A DNA stretch of 64,000 nt from positions 62,001 to 126,000 of the forward strand of contig JBOFDS010000011.1 of the NCBI GenBank assembly GCA_051647245.1, read 5' to 3'. A model generated the notes under the pieces. That model had not been told where the DNA came from, ran no database searches, and saw only the letters and a program-made list of their open reading frames with translations. Below, piece by piece: positions 34,678 to 43,386 of this stretch (position 1 is its first letter; each line of letters opens with the position of its first letter). The translations under genes and the position numbers were made by a program. This stretch comes from Brevinema_A sp051647245. Lineage in GTDB: Bacteria; Spirochaetota; Brevinematia; Brevinematales; Brevinemataceae.

Positions 34678-34713
34678 CGCTATTCCTTATCTTTTTTTTA
34701 CAAGGTGATAATC

Positions 34714-35247
34714 TTAGGATATTTGGAACTCTGTAAAGTAAACCGCATCAACCTCTCCATCAATCATAATATTATTGATAGTTCTACGGATCTCTTCTTT
34801 AAGTTGTTCTTTTTCCAAATATTCATCAATCTGATTCTTTTCTTTTGTATTTAAAAGATTTAAGATCAAATCTTTAATCTGAGTCGTTCTTGAAACCAAC
34901 TCATTGTGCAAAATTCTATTATCTGTTTTATAACCAAGAGACAAGGATACTCTGATAAAGTGATTCGCATCAATATCAGCAGTATTCAAACGAAACTCTC
35001 CAACTTCAAAATAAGACAAAGGTGCAGGTTTTGGTTGTAATTGGACAGAAATCACGTCTTCGTTTCTTTCTTTGTTGATTTTACCCTTAAAGACCAAAAA
35101 CATAATACTCACAGAGAAAAGAATAGACACAACAACAGAAATGAGATATCCAAGAGATTTAGATAAAAATTGAGCTACAGGACTTCCAGATTTTATGGTC
35201 TGACTGCCTCCCCCTAGCTCCTCATCAAGCATTTCATCATCTGCCAT
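34714..35247 (-). CDS. fliL: Flagellar basal body-associated protein FliL (177 aa)
   Basis: Inner-membrane protein that supports stator function. One transmembrane helix (about residues 31-53, LGYLISVVVSILFSVSIMFLVF) follows a short acidic, Gly-rich N terminus; the periplasmic domain has the family strands FRLNTADIDANHFIRVSLSL and the end VYFTEF.IS. GGGGGG precedes the ATG. Two overlapping TATAAT-like boxes lie upstream near 35300, but no good minus-35 box is seen. Confidence 0.93.
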   Translation of the reverse strand: MADDEMLDEELGGGSQTIKSGSPVAQFLSKSLGYLISVVVSILFSVSIMFLVFKGKINKERNEDVISVQLQPKPAPLSYFEVGEFRLNTADIDANHFIRVSLSLGYKTDNRILHNELVSRTTQIKDLILNLLNTKEKNQIDEYLEKEQLKEEIRRTINNIMIDGEVDAVYFTEFQIS

Positions 35248-35451
35248 GGCTAACCCCCCTAAGCGTAATTGTGTTACTTTATATATTATTATACATTATA
35301 TCTATATTTTATAAAAATTTTAAAGAAATCGCAAGGTTTTGCTCAATATATTTTTATTGATATATTTTCTATTCTATGTTACAATATAATCGATTTTTCA
35401 ATATTATAAAATCAATAAAATTTTCTATCTATGAGTCTTGAGGAGATAAGA

Positions 35452-36156
35452 ATGATTATTTGTCATCACAATGGCATTTTTAACGAAAATACATGGATTT
35501 ACAAAAATCCTGAGACCAAAGAAGCGCTCATCATCGATCCAGGAGACGAACTTCCTGCATTATTTGAGATCCTAGAAGGTTATAAGGTCACCCATATTGT
35601 TGTGACACATGGTCATCCCGATCATATTCAAGGACTGGACGAAACAAAAAAACAATATCCAGACGCTATTATTGTAGCACATGAGCTTGCAAAAACCACT
35701 TTCAGTAATGCTGATTACAATCTTTCACACTATATGAATCTCGAAGTAATCGCCCCAGATCCAGAATGGACATTCTCGACAGATCATACTCACATTGATC
35801 TTTTGAGTATGGATTGGGAATTATTACATACTCCAGGACATGCGATCGATCATTTATGTGTATATAATGCAGAAAAGAAAATTGTATTTGTTGGCGACAT
35901 GATATTCGAACAAAAAAGCATGCTTTCCGCAAAAATTTCTAGTGGAGATCCAACAATCCCTAGTGATTTTGAGTTCACCATTGGAAGAACAGATTTTCCT
36001 TATGGCTGTAACATTGACACGATGCATGAGTCTGTATCCCGACTCCTTTCCTTGCCTGAAGACACAACGGTATACTCTGGTCATGGACGTGTTTTCTCTT
36101 TGAAAGAGGCTAAAGATTGTTTATACTCCTATATTGAAGGTAAAATCAATAAATAA
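35452..36156 (+). CDS. Metallo-beta-lactamase-fold hydrolase (234 aa), tandem copy 1
   Basis: A glyoxalase-II-like metallo-hydrolase. Metal ligands: THGHPDHIQGLD (HxHxDH), HTPGHAIDH, GDMIFE and the late YSGHGR histidine. Compared with its neighbour it has an insertion of about 25 residues after the aspartate motif (MIFEQKSMLSAKISSGDPTI). ATG 35452 has GAGGAG 6 bases upstream, better than the codon seven triplets earlier. Family members hydrolyse thioesters such as S-lactoylglutathione or other esters; the substrate is not readable here. The next gene, 11 bases downstream, is a paralog. Confidence 0.88.
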   Translation: MIICHHNGIFNENTWIYKNPETKEALIIDPGDELPALFEILEGYKVTHIVVTHGHPDHIQGLDETKKQYPDAIIVAHELAKTTFSNADYNLSHYMNLEVIAPDPEWTFSTDHTHIDLLSMDWELLHTPGHAIDHLCVYNAEKKIVFVGDMIFEQKSMLSAKISSGDPTIPSDFEFTIGRTDFPYGCNIDTMHESVSRLLSLPEDTTVYSGHGRVFSLKEAKDCLYSYIEGKINK

Positions 36157-36167
36157 TCGAGGCAGAT

Positions 36168-36791
36168 ATGATTAAACAGTATACCAACGGTCTCTTTGAA
36201 GAGAATTCTTGGATTTATATAAATGATCAAACAAACGAAGCTATCGTTGTCGATCCTGGCGATGAAGTAGATGGTTTGATCGAACTTGTCGGCACGTCAA
36301 AAGTTACCCACATCTTTATCACTCATGGACATTTTGACCATATCCAAGGCTTGGAAGAATTTAAAGAACACTACCCAGAAGCGCAAATCGTCGCTCATGA
36401 GCTTGCACATGAAACGCTCCCAAACCCTGACAAAAATCTCTCCCACTTGGTAGGATTAGATGTGATTGCTCCAAAACCAGACATCACCTACTCTGGAGAA
36501 GTTGGACAAATCACAGCAGCAGGTCAAGAGTGGACAATGATCCACACTCCAGGACATGCGATCGATCACACTATCTTCTTCGGGCAAGATCAGACCATCT
36601 TTGGTGGCGATCTCGTCTTCACGGAAGGTGCTATGGGAAGAATTGATTTTCCAGGTTGTGATCAAGTGGCTATGCGTGTGTCCTTGGCGAAGATTTTGGC
36701 AGCACCTGATACAGCAATGGTGTATCCAGGTCATGGCGAGTCTTTCTTAATCGAAACAATAAAACCTTATTTTTCCTCTCTGAATTTCTAA
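36168..36791 (+). CDS. Metallo-beta-lactamase-fold hydrolase (207 aa), tandem copy 2
   Basis: Same family and same opening as copy 1 (NGLFEENSWIYINDQTNEA against NGIFNENTWIYKNPETKEA). Metal ligands THGHFDHIQGLE, HTPGHAIDH, GGDLVF and YPGHGE are complete. It has the common short form (G.MGRIDFPG after the aspartate). The ribosome site is modest (GAGGCAG). Very likely co-transcribed with copy 1, from which it differs at many positions, so the duplication is old. A terminator follows. Confidence 0.9.
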   Translation: MIKQYTNGLFEENSWIYINDQTNEAIVVDPGDEVDGLIELVGTSKVTHIFITHGHFDHIQGLEEFKEHYPEAQIVAHELAHETLPNPDKNLSHLVGLDVIAPKPDITYSGEVGQITAAGQEWTMIHTPGHAIDHTIFFGQDQTIFGGDLVFTEGAMGRIDFPGCDQVAMRVSLAKILAAPDTAMVYPGHGESFLIETIKPYFSSLNF

Positions 36792-36804
36792 ACATAATAC
36801 CAAT

Positions 36805-36834
36805 AAAAAATACCCCTTTAAGGGGTATTTTTTT
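36805..36834. terminator. Bidirectional terminator
   Basis: Arms AATACCCCTT and AAGGGGTATT almost touching, flanked by A and T tracts, between the convergent hydrolase and oligopeptidase genes. Confidence 0.9.
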
Positions 36835-36836
36835 GT

Positions 36837-38549
36837 TTATAGATCTGCTAGTTCTTCTCTAATAAAACTCACAAGGTCTCGAATATATTCCTTAGTGAAT
36901 TTCAACTCCACTCCTGCGATCTTATAAAGCTCAGCAAGCGGTTTTTGATGACCAGCATTGAGGAAGTTTTTGTAATTTTCTATGGCACGTTTTGGGTCTT
37001 TTTTGTATTCACGATAAACAGCCAAAGCTCCGAGTTGCGCAATACCATACTCAATATAGTAGAACGGCACTTCAAAGATATGTAATTGGAAGAGCCACTG
37101 TATCGCCTTTTGAGTATCAAGCTCACTCCAGTCCAATCCAGCTTTATCGGAGAATTGAGCCATAATTTCTAAAAATGCTTGTTCACGTTTTTGAGCAGTA
37201 TCGGCATTTGTGTAAATTTGCTGTTGGAATTTGTCCACAATCATACACCATGGGAAAAACTTCAAAGCTCCAGCAATTTGATCATACTTTGCTTTTTTGA
37301 AATCAGCAGGATCGGTGTAACATTCCGTCCAATGATCCATCGTCAACATCTCCATACTCATCGACGCAAGCTCCGCTGCCTCCATAGGAAGCCCAAGTAA
37401 ACTTGTATAAGGATGATTACCTTGAGCAAATTCATGCATCGCATGCCCTATCTCATGCACCAAAGTCGTCAGATCACTGTGCATTCCGACAGCATTCATA
37501 AAGATAAAAGAAGCTCCATATTTATAGAGAGGGTAAGAATAGCCACCAGGTGCTTTATTTTTTCTGTTAAAAAGATCTAAAAGATCCGTATCACGCATAG
37601 AGGTGAAATTCTCCCCAAAGAGAGGATCTGTCTTTGTCATCATGGAGATATGTTTTGGAACGAGGTCTGCAGGGTCTTGAACAGGTTTTAAGATTTTCCC
37701 GTCCAAGGAAACAGCCGTATCCCAAGGTCTAAGTGTCTCGACTTTCAAGATGTCTTTACGTTTTTGATTAAGCTCAGCGATGAGAGGCATCATTTCTTCT
37801 TGCACAGCATCGTGAAAAGCATGGACATCTTCCACTGTGTAAGAAAAACGACCTTTTGCTTGGTGCATATAATCACGGAAGTTGTCAAAACCAGCGTTCT
37901 TGGCCATCTCTTGTCTAATCTCAAACAAACGATCAAAAAGCTCGTTCAATTGTTCTTTATGCTCAAGCATCTTACCCGTACGCGCACGCCATGCTGCTTC
38001 ACGAACTGATCTGTCCTTGTTTTGAAGGTATACCGCGAGTTCAGGGAGCGTTTTTTCAGCACCATCAAACTCAACAGACATCCCACCAACAATAGTCCTA
38101 TACTCCAATCCCAACTCAGATTCTTTTGTGCTCAAAGGAATATTTTCCTCGCGGAAAAGATCGTAACTATTACGCATGATCTTGTTGAGGAGTTCTCCTG
38201 TCATGTCATGAGCTTTGATCCACTCAGGCAATGCAGGGGAATTGAGGATGATTTTTTTGAATTCAAAATCCTTCGCAGCATAATAGGCAACAATATTCTG
38301 TTGAAAAGCATTATAATCTTCAAGGATTTTTTTATCACTCGTATTACAAGTACTTTTGATATAAATCTCTGCACCAGTATCATTAATTTTATGATTGAGT
38401 TCATCTATTTTTTTCAAAAACAATTCTAGCTCAGGAAGAGTTGCAGGATTTTCTTGTTCTAATTCAGAAACCCATTTTTCTAAGAGAGAGATATCATAAG
38501 GATTGATTTCCCCATCAAAAAAAACAGGTGATTTTATTGATAATTTCAT
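36837..38549 (-). CDS. pepF: M3-family oligoendopeptidase F-like (570 aa)
   Basis: Cytoplasmic zinc metallopeptidase that degrades oligopeptides. The HExxH zinc motif is in LVHEIGHAMHEF near residue 370, with the downstream Glu ligand in LGLPMEAAELASMSMEMLT. The C-terminal PFYYIEYGIAQLGALAVYREY and N-terminal helical region fit the M3B group. Length is normal for PepF-like enzymes of the 560-600 residue class. It begins 13 bases after valS and is co-transcribed with it. Confidence 0.93.
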   Translation of the reverse strand: MKLSIKSPVFFDGEINPYDISLLEKWVSELEQENPATLPELELFLKKIDELNHKINDTGAEIYIKSTCNTSDKKILEDYNAFQQNIVAYYAAKDFEFKKIILNSPALPEWIKAHDMTGELLNKIMRNSYDLFREENIPLSTKESELGLEYRTIVGGMSVEFDGAEKTLPELAVYLQNKDRSVREAAWRARTGKMLEHKEQLNELFDRLFEIRQEMAKNAGFDNFRDYMHQAKGRFSYTVEDVHAFHDAVQEEMMPLIAELNQKRKDILKVETLRPWDTAVSLDGKILKPVQDPADLVPKHISMMTKTDPLFGENFTSMRDTDLLDLFNRKNKAPGGYSYPLYKYGASFIFMNAVGMHSDLTTLVHEIGHAMHEFAQGNHPYTSLLGLPMEAAELASMSMEMLTMDHWTECYTDPADFKKAKYDQIAGALKFFPWCMIVDKFQQQIYTNADTAQKREQAFLEIMAQFSDKAGLDWSELDTQKAIQWLFQLHIFEVPFYYIEYGIAQLGALAVYREYKKDPKRAIENYKNFLNAGHQKPLAELYKIAGVELKFTKEYIRDLVSFIREELADL

Positions 38550-38562
38550 GGGTTACCCCTTT

Positions 38563-41202
38563 TTATTTTTGGTAGACAGCAAGACTAGCGCGATTCTTTT
38601 GGATTTCATCTTGGATTTCCGCAAGTTTTTCTTGTTCTTTTTTGACGACAGTTTCTGGTGCTTTTTTGAGGAATTCTTGATTGTTCAATTTTCCACCAAT
38701 GGACTTCTCAGCTTTTTCAAGACGCTCGATCTCTTTCTGGAGACGCTCGATCTCTTTATCTTTATCGATCAATCCTTCAAGATTAAGGAAGACTTGGAAA
38801 TCAAATTCCGACGCAGTTGCCTCGCCGGCTTGAGCCTCATAACCTTCATCTACGATTTTCACATCAGATAATTTTGCTAATTTTTCGATCACACCGGTAT
38901 TTGCCTCAAAGAAAGCTTTGAGTTTCGCATTCACAGAAATCACACAAGAAGGAGCTGTCGCAGGAGGAACATTATTTTCTGAGCGGATCTCACGAACCAT
39001 GTAGAGAGCTTGTTCAAGACGTTTCATTTGCTCATCAATTTCGACAAACATCTCTTGTTCAGAAAATTCTGGGTAAGACATGAAAGCAAGATTTTCTTCC
39101 CCAAACACTTCACGAGAAATTTTTTCGGAAATGAATGGCATCACAGGACTAAGCATACGAAGAATTCTTTTGAAGATGACAACAATAGTGCTGAGTTTAT
39201 TTTGGACAAGAGTCGCATCACCAGAAGTTAAAGCAAACTTGGAGCTTTCTACAAAACGATCACAGAAATCACCCCAAACAAAATCATAAATTTCTTTGGT
39301 GACTTCATTGATACGGAAACGATCAAAATGCTGGTCAATCTTTTGAACAACTTCATTAAGACGGGTTAACATACTTTTGTCGAAGGCATCTTGAGCATAG
39401 GAAAGGATCTTCGCTTCGTCGACGGACTTGACATCAAAGTTGTTGTTTTCGATATTCATCTCAATAAAGCGAGCTGCGTTCCAAATTTTGTTCGCAAAAC
39501 GCTTCCCGAGATCCACTTTTTCTGTAGAATAAAGGATATCGTTACCAAGAGGCGCCAAACGAATAATAGAGAAACGAAGCGCATCTGCGCCATATTCCTT
39601 CATAATATCGAGTGGATCAGGAGAATTTCCAAGAGATTTACTCATCTTACGACCGAGGTCATCACGAATAATCCCCGTAAAATAAACATCCTTGAATGGG
39701 ATTTCTTTACGGAAATAGCGTGCAGCCATGATCATACGTGCTACCCAGAAGAAAATAATATCGGGACCAGTTACGAGTGTGTCAGTCGGATGATAGTAAG
39801 CACGTTCTTCTTCGGTTTTGTGGACAGCATAAGACCAAAGCCAAGAACTTGCCCAAGTGTCGAGAACGGATTCTTCTTGGGTCATTGCTGATTGACATTT
39901 TGGACAGGTCGCAACATGATCAACACTTACTTCTATATGTTGACAAGAGGAACAAGTGTACACAGGGATACGATGCCCCCACCAGAGTTGACGAGAAATA
40001 CACCAATCCTTAATATTATCAAGCCAGTAGTAATAAGTTTTTGTCCAGTGAGAAGGATGGAATTTGATCTGCTCGTCGACAACAACTTGTTTTGCGTCTT
40101 GAGCAAGAGTTTTCATCGCGATAAACCACTGTTCTGAGAGCATAGATTCAATAGGCACATTCCCACGCTGAGAGTAGCCAACTTTATGTGTATGATTTTC
40201 GATTTTGACTAAAGCACCGATGTCTTTCATCATTTTGACCACAGCTTCACGTGCCTCAAAACGATCCATTCCACGGAATTCTGCAGGAACATAGTCGTTC
40301 ATTTTGGCATCTTCTGTCATGACCATAGGCATATCAAGCTGATGACGCACACCAACTTCATAGTCGTTAGGATCATGTGCCGGAGTAACTTTCACCGCAC
40401 CTGTACCAAATTCTGGGTCAACGTAAGAATCACCAATGATTGTGATTTCTTTATTCATAATAGGAAGAATCGCTGTTTTTCCGATCAAATGCTTATAACG
40501 TGGATCTTCTGGATGCACCATAACAGCCACGTCCCCAAACATCGTTTCAGGACGTGTTGTCGCAATAGTGATACTTTCTTTAGAATCTTTAATCGCATAG
40601 GAAAAATGCCACAAATGGCCTTGTTCTTCAACATGCTCAACTTCTTCATCAGAGATTGCGGATTTGGAGACAGGACACCAGTTGACCATACGCTTGCCTT
40701 TGTAAATAAGTCCATCTTTGTAAAGTTCCACGAAAACTTCGAGAACTTCTTTGGAATACTCTGCATCCATTGTAAAACGTTCACGACTCCAATCACAAGA
40801 AACACCAAGTCGTTTTAATTGATCATTAATGATACCGCCGTATTTTTCTTTCCATTGCATTGCATAATCAAGAAATTTCTCACGACCTATGTCTTGTTTT
40901 TTGATATTTTGTTCTGCGAGCCATTGAATAACCTTAGACTCTGTAGAAATAGAAGCATGATCCAATCCAGGAATCCAACACGCCTCAAAACCTTTCATTC
41001 TTTTGTACCTAATAAGAACATCTTGAATGGTATTATTGAGAATATGACCCATATGGAGCATACCTGTAACATTAGGAGGAGGCATCACGATGGTGTAAGG
41101 TTTTTTATCACTAGGAGTAGATTTGAAACGATTTTTCGCGAGATCTTCCTGAAAAAGACTTATTTCAAAATCTTCAGGATTGTATTGAGTTAAATTTGGC
41201 AT
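38563..41202 (-). CDS. valS: Valyl-tRNA synthetase (879 aa)
   Basis: Class I synthetase charging tRNA-Val. HIGH motif PPPNVTGMLHMGHILNNT near residue 45, the editing domain (TIATTRPETMFGDVAV), a CxxC zinc-type pair (YTCSSCQ and TCPKCQ), KMSKS loop GRKMSKSLGNSPDPLD near residue 530, and the C-terminal coiled-coil arm (KDKEIERLQKEIERLEKAEK). Length is normal. GGAG lies close to the ATG. The promoter at 41252-41280 is consensus and a perfect palindrome sits at the transcription start. Confidence 0.98.
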   Translation of the reverse strand: MPNLTQYNPEDFEISLFQEDLAKNRFKSTPSDKKPYTIVMPPPNVTGMLHMGHILNNTIQDVLIRYKRMKGFEACWIPGLDHASISTESKVIQWLAEQNIKKQDIGREKFLDYAMQWKEKYGGIINDQLKRLGVSCDWSRERFTMDAEYSKEVLEVFVELYKDGLIYKGKRMVNWCPVSKSAISDEEVEHVEEQGHLWHFSYAIKDSKESITIATTRPETMFGDVAVMVHPEDPRYKHLIGKTAILPIMNKEITIIGDSYVDPEFGTGAVKVTPAHDPNDYEVGVRHQLDMPMVMTEDAKMNDYVPAEFRGMDRFEAREAVVKMMKDIGALVKIENHTHKVGYSQRGNVPIESMLSEQWFIAMKTLAQDAKQVVVDEQIKFHPSHWTKTYYYWLDNIKDWCISRQLWWGHRIPVYTCSSCQHIEVSVDHVATCPKCQSAMTQEESVLDTWASSWLWSYAVHKTEEERAYYHPTDTLVTGPDIIFFWVARMIMAARYFRKEIPFKDVYFTGIIRDDLGRKMSKSLGNSPDPLDIMKEYGADALRFSIIRLAPLGNDILYSTEKVDLGKRFANKIWNAARFIEMNIENNNFDVKSVDEAKILSYAQDAFDKSMLTRLNEVVQKIDQHFDRFRINEVTKEIYDFVWGDFCDRFVESSKFALTSGDATLVQNKLSTIVVIFKRILRMLSPVMPFISEKISREVFGEENLAFMSYPEFSEQEMFVEIDEQMKRLEQALYMVREIRSENNVPPATAPSCVISVNAKLKAFFEANTGVIEKLAKLSDVKIVDEGYEAQAGEATASEFDFQVFLNLEGLIDKDKEIERLQKEIERLEKAEKSIGGKLNNQEFLKKAPETVVKKEQEKLAEIQDEIQKNRASLAVYQK

Positions 41203-41225
41203 AGGAGCTCCTTTGTATTGTGCAG

Positions 41226-41246
41226 AATATTGATTGAATCAATATT
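41226..41246. promoter_or_regulatory. Perfect palindrome at the valS transcription start
   Basis: Arms AATATTGATT and AATCAATATT around one central G. It begins where transcription from the adjacent promoter should start (about 41245) and fills the first 20 bases of the leader. It could be an operator or a 5' hairpin; which one cannot be told from sequence. Confidence 0.6.
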
Positions 41247-41251
41247 ATTAT

Positions 41252-41280
41252 ATTATAAAGCTAGCTCTGAAAATTGTCAA
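41252..41280 (-). promoter_or_regulatory. Promoter of the valS-pepF operon
   Basis: TTGACA at 41280-41275, 17 bases, TATAAT at 41257-41252 on the minus strand: a perfect match to the housekeeping consensus. Confidence 0.85.
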
Positions 41281-41316
41281 TATATCCTCAATCTATCGAA
41301 AAGATAAGGTCTCTTT

Positions 41317-41345
41317 GATTGATTTTTTTGAAAAAATTCATTATA
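41317..41345 (+). promoter_or_regulatory. Promoter of the accB-hemW operon
   Basis: TTGATT, 17 bases, TATAAT at 41340-41345, about 32 bases before the accB ATG; divergent from the valS promoter. Confidence 0.65.
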
Positions 41346-41377
41346 ATATGAAAAATAAACCATAAATTGAGGACGCT

Positions 41378-41884
41378 ATGAAAAAAATTCTCGGAATTCC
41401 TATGGAAGCTCTTGAAGAAATTAAAGATCTCTTCGAACAAACTGATATTCAGGATTTCTACCACAAAGAAAAAGATCACACAATTCACATCACACGCAAA
41501 CAAGCTGTGGTAGCACCTGTAGCAGCAGCACCTGCACCTGTAGCAGCAATGCCTCAAATGCCTACCGCACCTGTGGAAACAGCTGAAGTTTGTGCTGTGA
41601 GAAAACCAACAGAATCCGATGACAATTTTAGTGATGAAAGCAAATACACAAAAATCAAATCACCTATTATGGGAACATTTTATACATCTTCTGCACCTGA
41701 TATGCCTAATTTCGCGGAGATTGGTAAAGTCATCAACGCAGGAGATACCGTATGTATCGTCGAAGCAATGAAAATCTTCAACGAAATCAAATCACCTGTA
41801 GCTGGAACCGTTGTCGCCATCCTCAAACAAAAAGGCGATAACGTCTGTGTAGATGATCAATTATTCGTTATCGAAAAAAGATAA
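41378..41884 (+). CDS. accB: Biotin carboxyl carrier protein of acetyl-CoA carboxylase (168 aa)
   Basis: Carries biotin for the first step of fatty-acid synthesis. An N-terminal helical segment (residues 1-42), an Ala/Pro/Val/Met linker (43-70) and the biotinyl domain (about 92-168) are in the usual order. The biotinylation motif is EAMKI with Lys132, framed by SPIMGTFY and the C-terminal DDQLFVIE. The usual partner accC is not adjacent; instead hemW starts within the stop codon (TAATG), so translation of the two is coupled. accC must lie elsewhere if the enzyme functions. Confidence 0.93.
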   Translation: MKKILGIPMEALEEIKDLFEQTDIQDFYHKEKDHTIHITRKQAVVAPVAAAPAPVAAMPQMPTAPVETAEVCAVRKPTESDDNFSDESKYTKIKSPIMGTFYTSSAPDMPNFAEIGKVINAGDTVCIVEAMKIFNEIKSPVAGTVVAILKQKGDNVCVDDQLFVIEKR

Positions 41885-43005
41885 TGCCTCTTCACCGTGT
41901 ATATCTTCATTACCCATTTTGCTTGACCCTATGTCGTTATTGTAATTTTCCTGCTGGTGCTCCACCACGAGAAGAATTTATTGAACCTTATTTTGACGCT
42001 CTTGTTAAAGAGATTCAACACTTTGGGGAGAAATTCGATCTCTCAGAAGTTGCTCATGATTCCTTCTATTTTGGTGGGGGAACGCCTTCTTTGATGCCTG
42101 AAAAGCATATGGAGAAGATTTTTGAGCTGATCCCTTTGCACAAAGGAAGTGAAGTTACCCTAGAAATCAATCCCGAGACCGTAACCAAAGAAAAAGCTCA
42201 GTTTTGGAAATCCATTGGCATCAATCGTGTTTCTCTTGGTTGGCAGTCGATGAACCCCCATACCTTGTCCTTTTTAGGAAGATCAGGTAATGACAGCGAT
42301 AACATACGATCTTTTGAGATCTTACGCGAAGCTGGCTTTGATAACATTTCTGTGGACAGAATTCTTTCTGTGAAAAACGATAGCGATGATGATTTCTTGC
42401 AAACCATCAAAAAATATACACCAGACCATATTTCTACGTATCAATTAAGTATCGAGGCAAGAACTGTGCTTCATTTTTGGACAAGCACCAAAAAATATAT
42501 TCCAACTACAGATGCTGAGGCATTATTAATAGAACAAAAAACTCACGAAGCGTTGACATCACTTGGTTTTGAGCAATACGAAACCTCAAACTACCACCGC
42601 AATGGCAAACAAGGTCAACACAATCTTGGTTACTGGAATTATGATCATTGGCTTGGTTTGGGAGGGGGCGCTTCTGGTTTTATCCCTAATGAAGAATATG
42701 GATTCCGCTACCGAAATGCCTTTTCTTTCAAAGATTATCTCAAAGATCCCCTTGCTTACGAAGAAGAAGAGTCGATAGATCGCGAAACAGCAATAAAAGA
42801 AGCCCTCATGTTGGCGATTCGAAAAAGAGAAGGCCTTAATAAAGAATCTTTTGAACAAAAATTTGCAACTTCTTGGCAGGAGTTATTCCCTCGAGGGATA
42901 CCAACAGATTTTTTTGATGAGACAGAAACCTCACTAATACTAAAATATGAGATGATCCCCTTGACCAACCCAGCTACTGTGGCGTTGTGGGATTCTCTTA
43001 AGTAA
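41884..43005 (+). CDS. hemW: HemW-type radical SAM protein (373 aa)
   Basis: Radical SAM protein of the HemW (coproporphyrinogen oxidase-like) family, thought to be a heme chaperone rather than an oxidase. The [4Fe-4S] motif C-x3-C-x2-C is in YPFCLTLCRYCNF at residues about 11-23, with YFGGGTPSLM, VTLEINPETV, NRVSLGWQSM and YETSNYHRNGKQGQHNLGYW characteristic of HemW. It is translationally coupled to accB and followed 21 bases later by a small unknown gene. No heme-biosynthesis gene is in the window. Confidence 0.92.
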   Translation: MPLHRVYLHYPFCLTLCRYCNFPAGAPPREEFIEPYFDALVKEIQHFGEKFDLSEVAHDSFYFGGGTPSLMPEKHMEKIFELIPLHKGSEVTLEINPETVTKEKAQFWKSIGINRVSLGWQSMNPHTLSFLGRSGNDSDNIRSFEILREAGFDNISVDRILSVKNDSDDDFLQTIKKYTPDHISTYQLSIEARTVLHFWTSTKKYIPTTDAEALLIEQKTHEALTSLGFEQYETSNYHRNGKQGQHNLGYWNYDHWLGLGGGASGFIPNEEYGFRYRNAFSFKDYLKDPLAYEEEESIDRETAIKEALMLAIRKREGLNKESFEQKFATSWQELFPRGIPTDFFDETETSLILKYEMIPLTNPATVALWDSLK

Positions 43006-43026
43006 TGATTAAAAAAAGGGGGGGCT

Positions 43027-43344
43027 ATGATTTCCTTACTCGACCACAATCTTAGTACCATTAGAGATTTTTCTCGGGAACATTTTGAAGCACACGTCGA
43101 TCAGATCAAAGCGATCGCAGAATATAATAAATTTGGGTCTTTTGGTATCCATGAGATACTCGACCACTATATAAAACTTTCAGATTCCATTCTGGAGAAA
43201 AACGAAAAAGAAGGTCAAGAGGAATTTCCGCTTTCTAAAGAAGAAGCAGTTCTTTATGATTTGATTATCGAAATCGTGAGATTGTGTTACAAATATTCTT
43301 ACGAAACCTCTGCCGATCATAATGATTGGGAGAACGAATTTTAA
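43027..43344 (+). CDS. Small protein of unknown function (105 aa)
   Basis: No recognised family. A soluble, acidic, mostly helical protein without signal peptide or membrane segment (LSTIRDFSREHFEAHVDQIKA-type helices, a Glu/Lys-rich middle and an aromatic C-terminal part). A GGGGGGG stretch just before the ATG is a good ribosome site, and it follows hemW by 21 bases with a terminator right after, so it is the last gene of the accB-hemW transcript. Confidence 0.75.
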   Translation: MISLLDHNLSTIRDFSREHFEAHVDQIKAIAEYNKFGSFGIHEILDHYIKLSDSILEKNEKEGQEEFPLSKEEAVLYDLIIEIVRLCYKYSYETSADHNDWENEF

Positions 43345-43353
43345 TTTCCGTAC

Positions 43354-43386
43354 AAAAAAAACTTCCCTATTATAGGGAAGTTTTTT
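43354..43386. terminator. Bidirectional terminator
   Basis: Arms AAAACTTCCCTA and TAGGGAAGTTTT with a 2-4 base loop, between the convergent small gene and the M15 peptidase gene. It overlaps the first base pairs of the latter's stop. Confidence 0.9.

Noticed and set aside
39391..40818. Several open frames on the plus strand opposite valS
   Set aside because: They have Cys/His/Phe-rich, non-protein-like composition, no ribosome sites, and mirror the codon pattern of valS.
41511..41560. Repeated GTAGCAGCA-like units, a possible tandem repeat
   Set aside because: They encode the Ala/Pro/Val linker of AccB and are ordinary low-complexity coding sequence.
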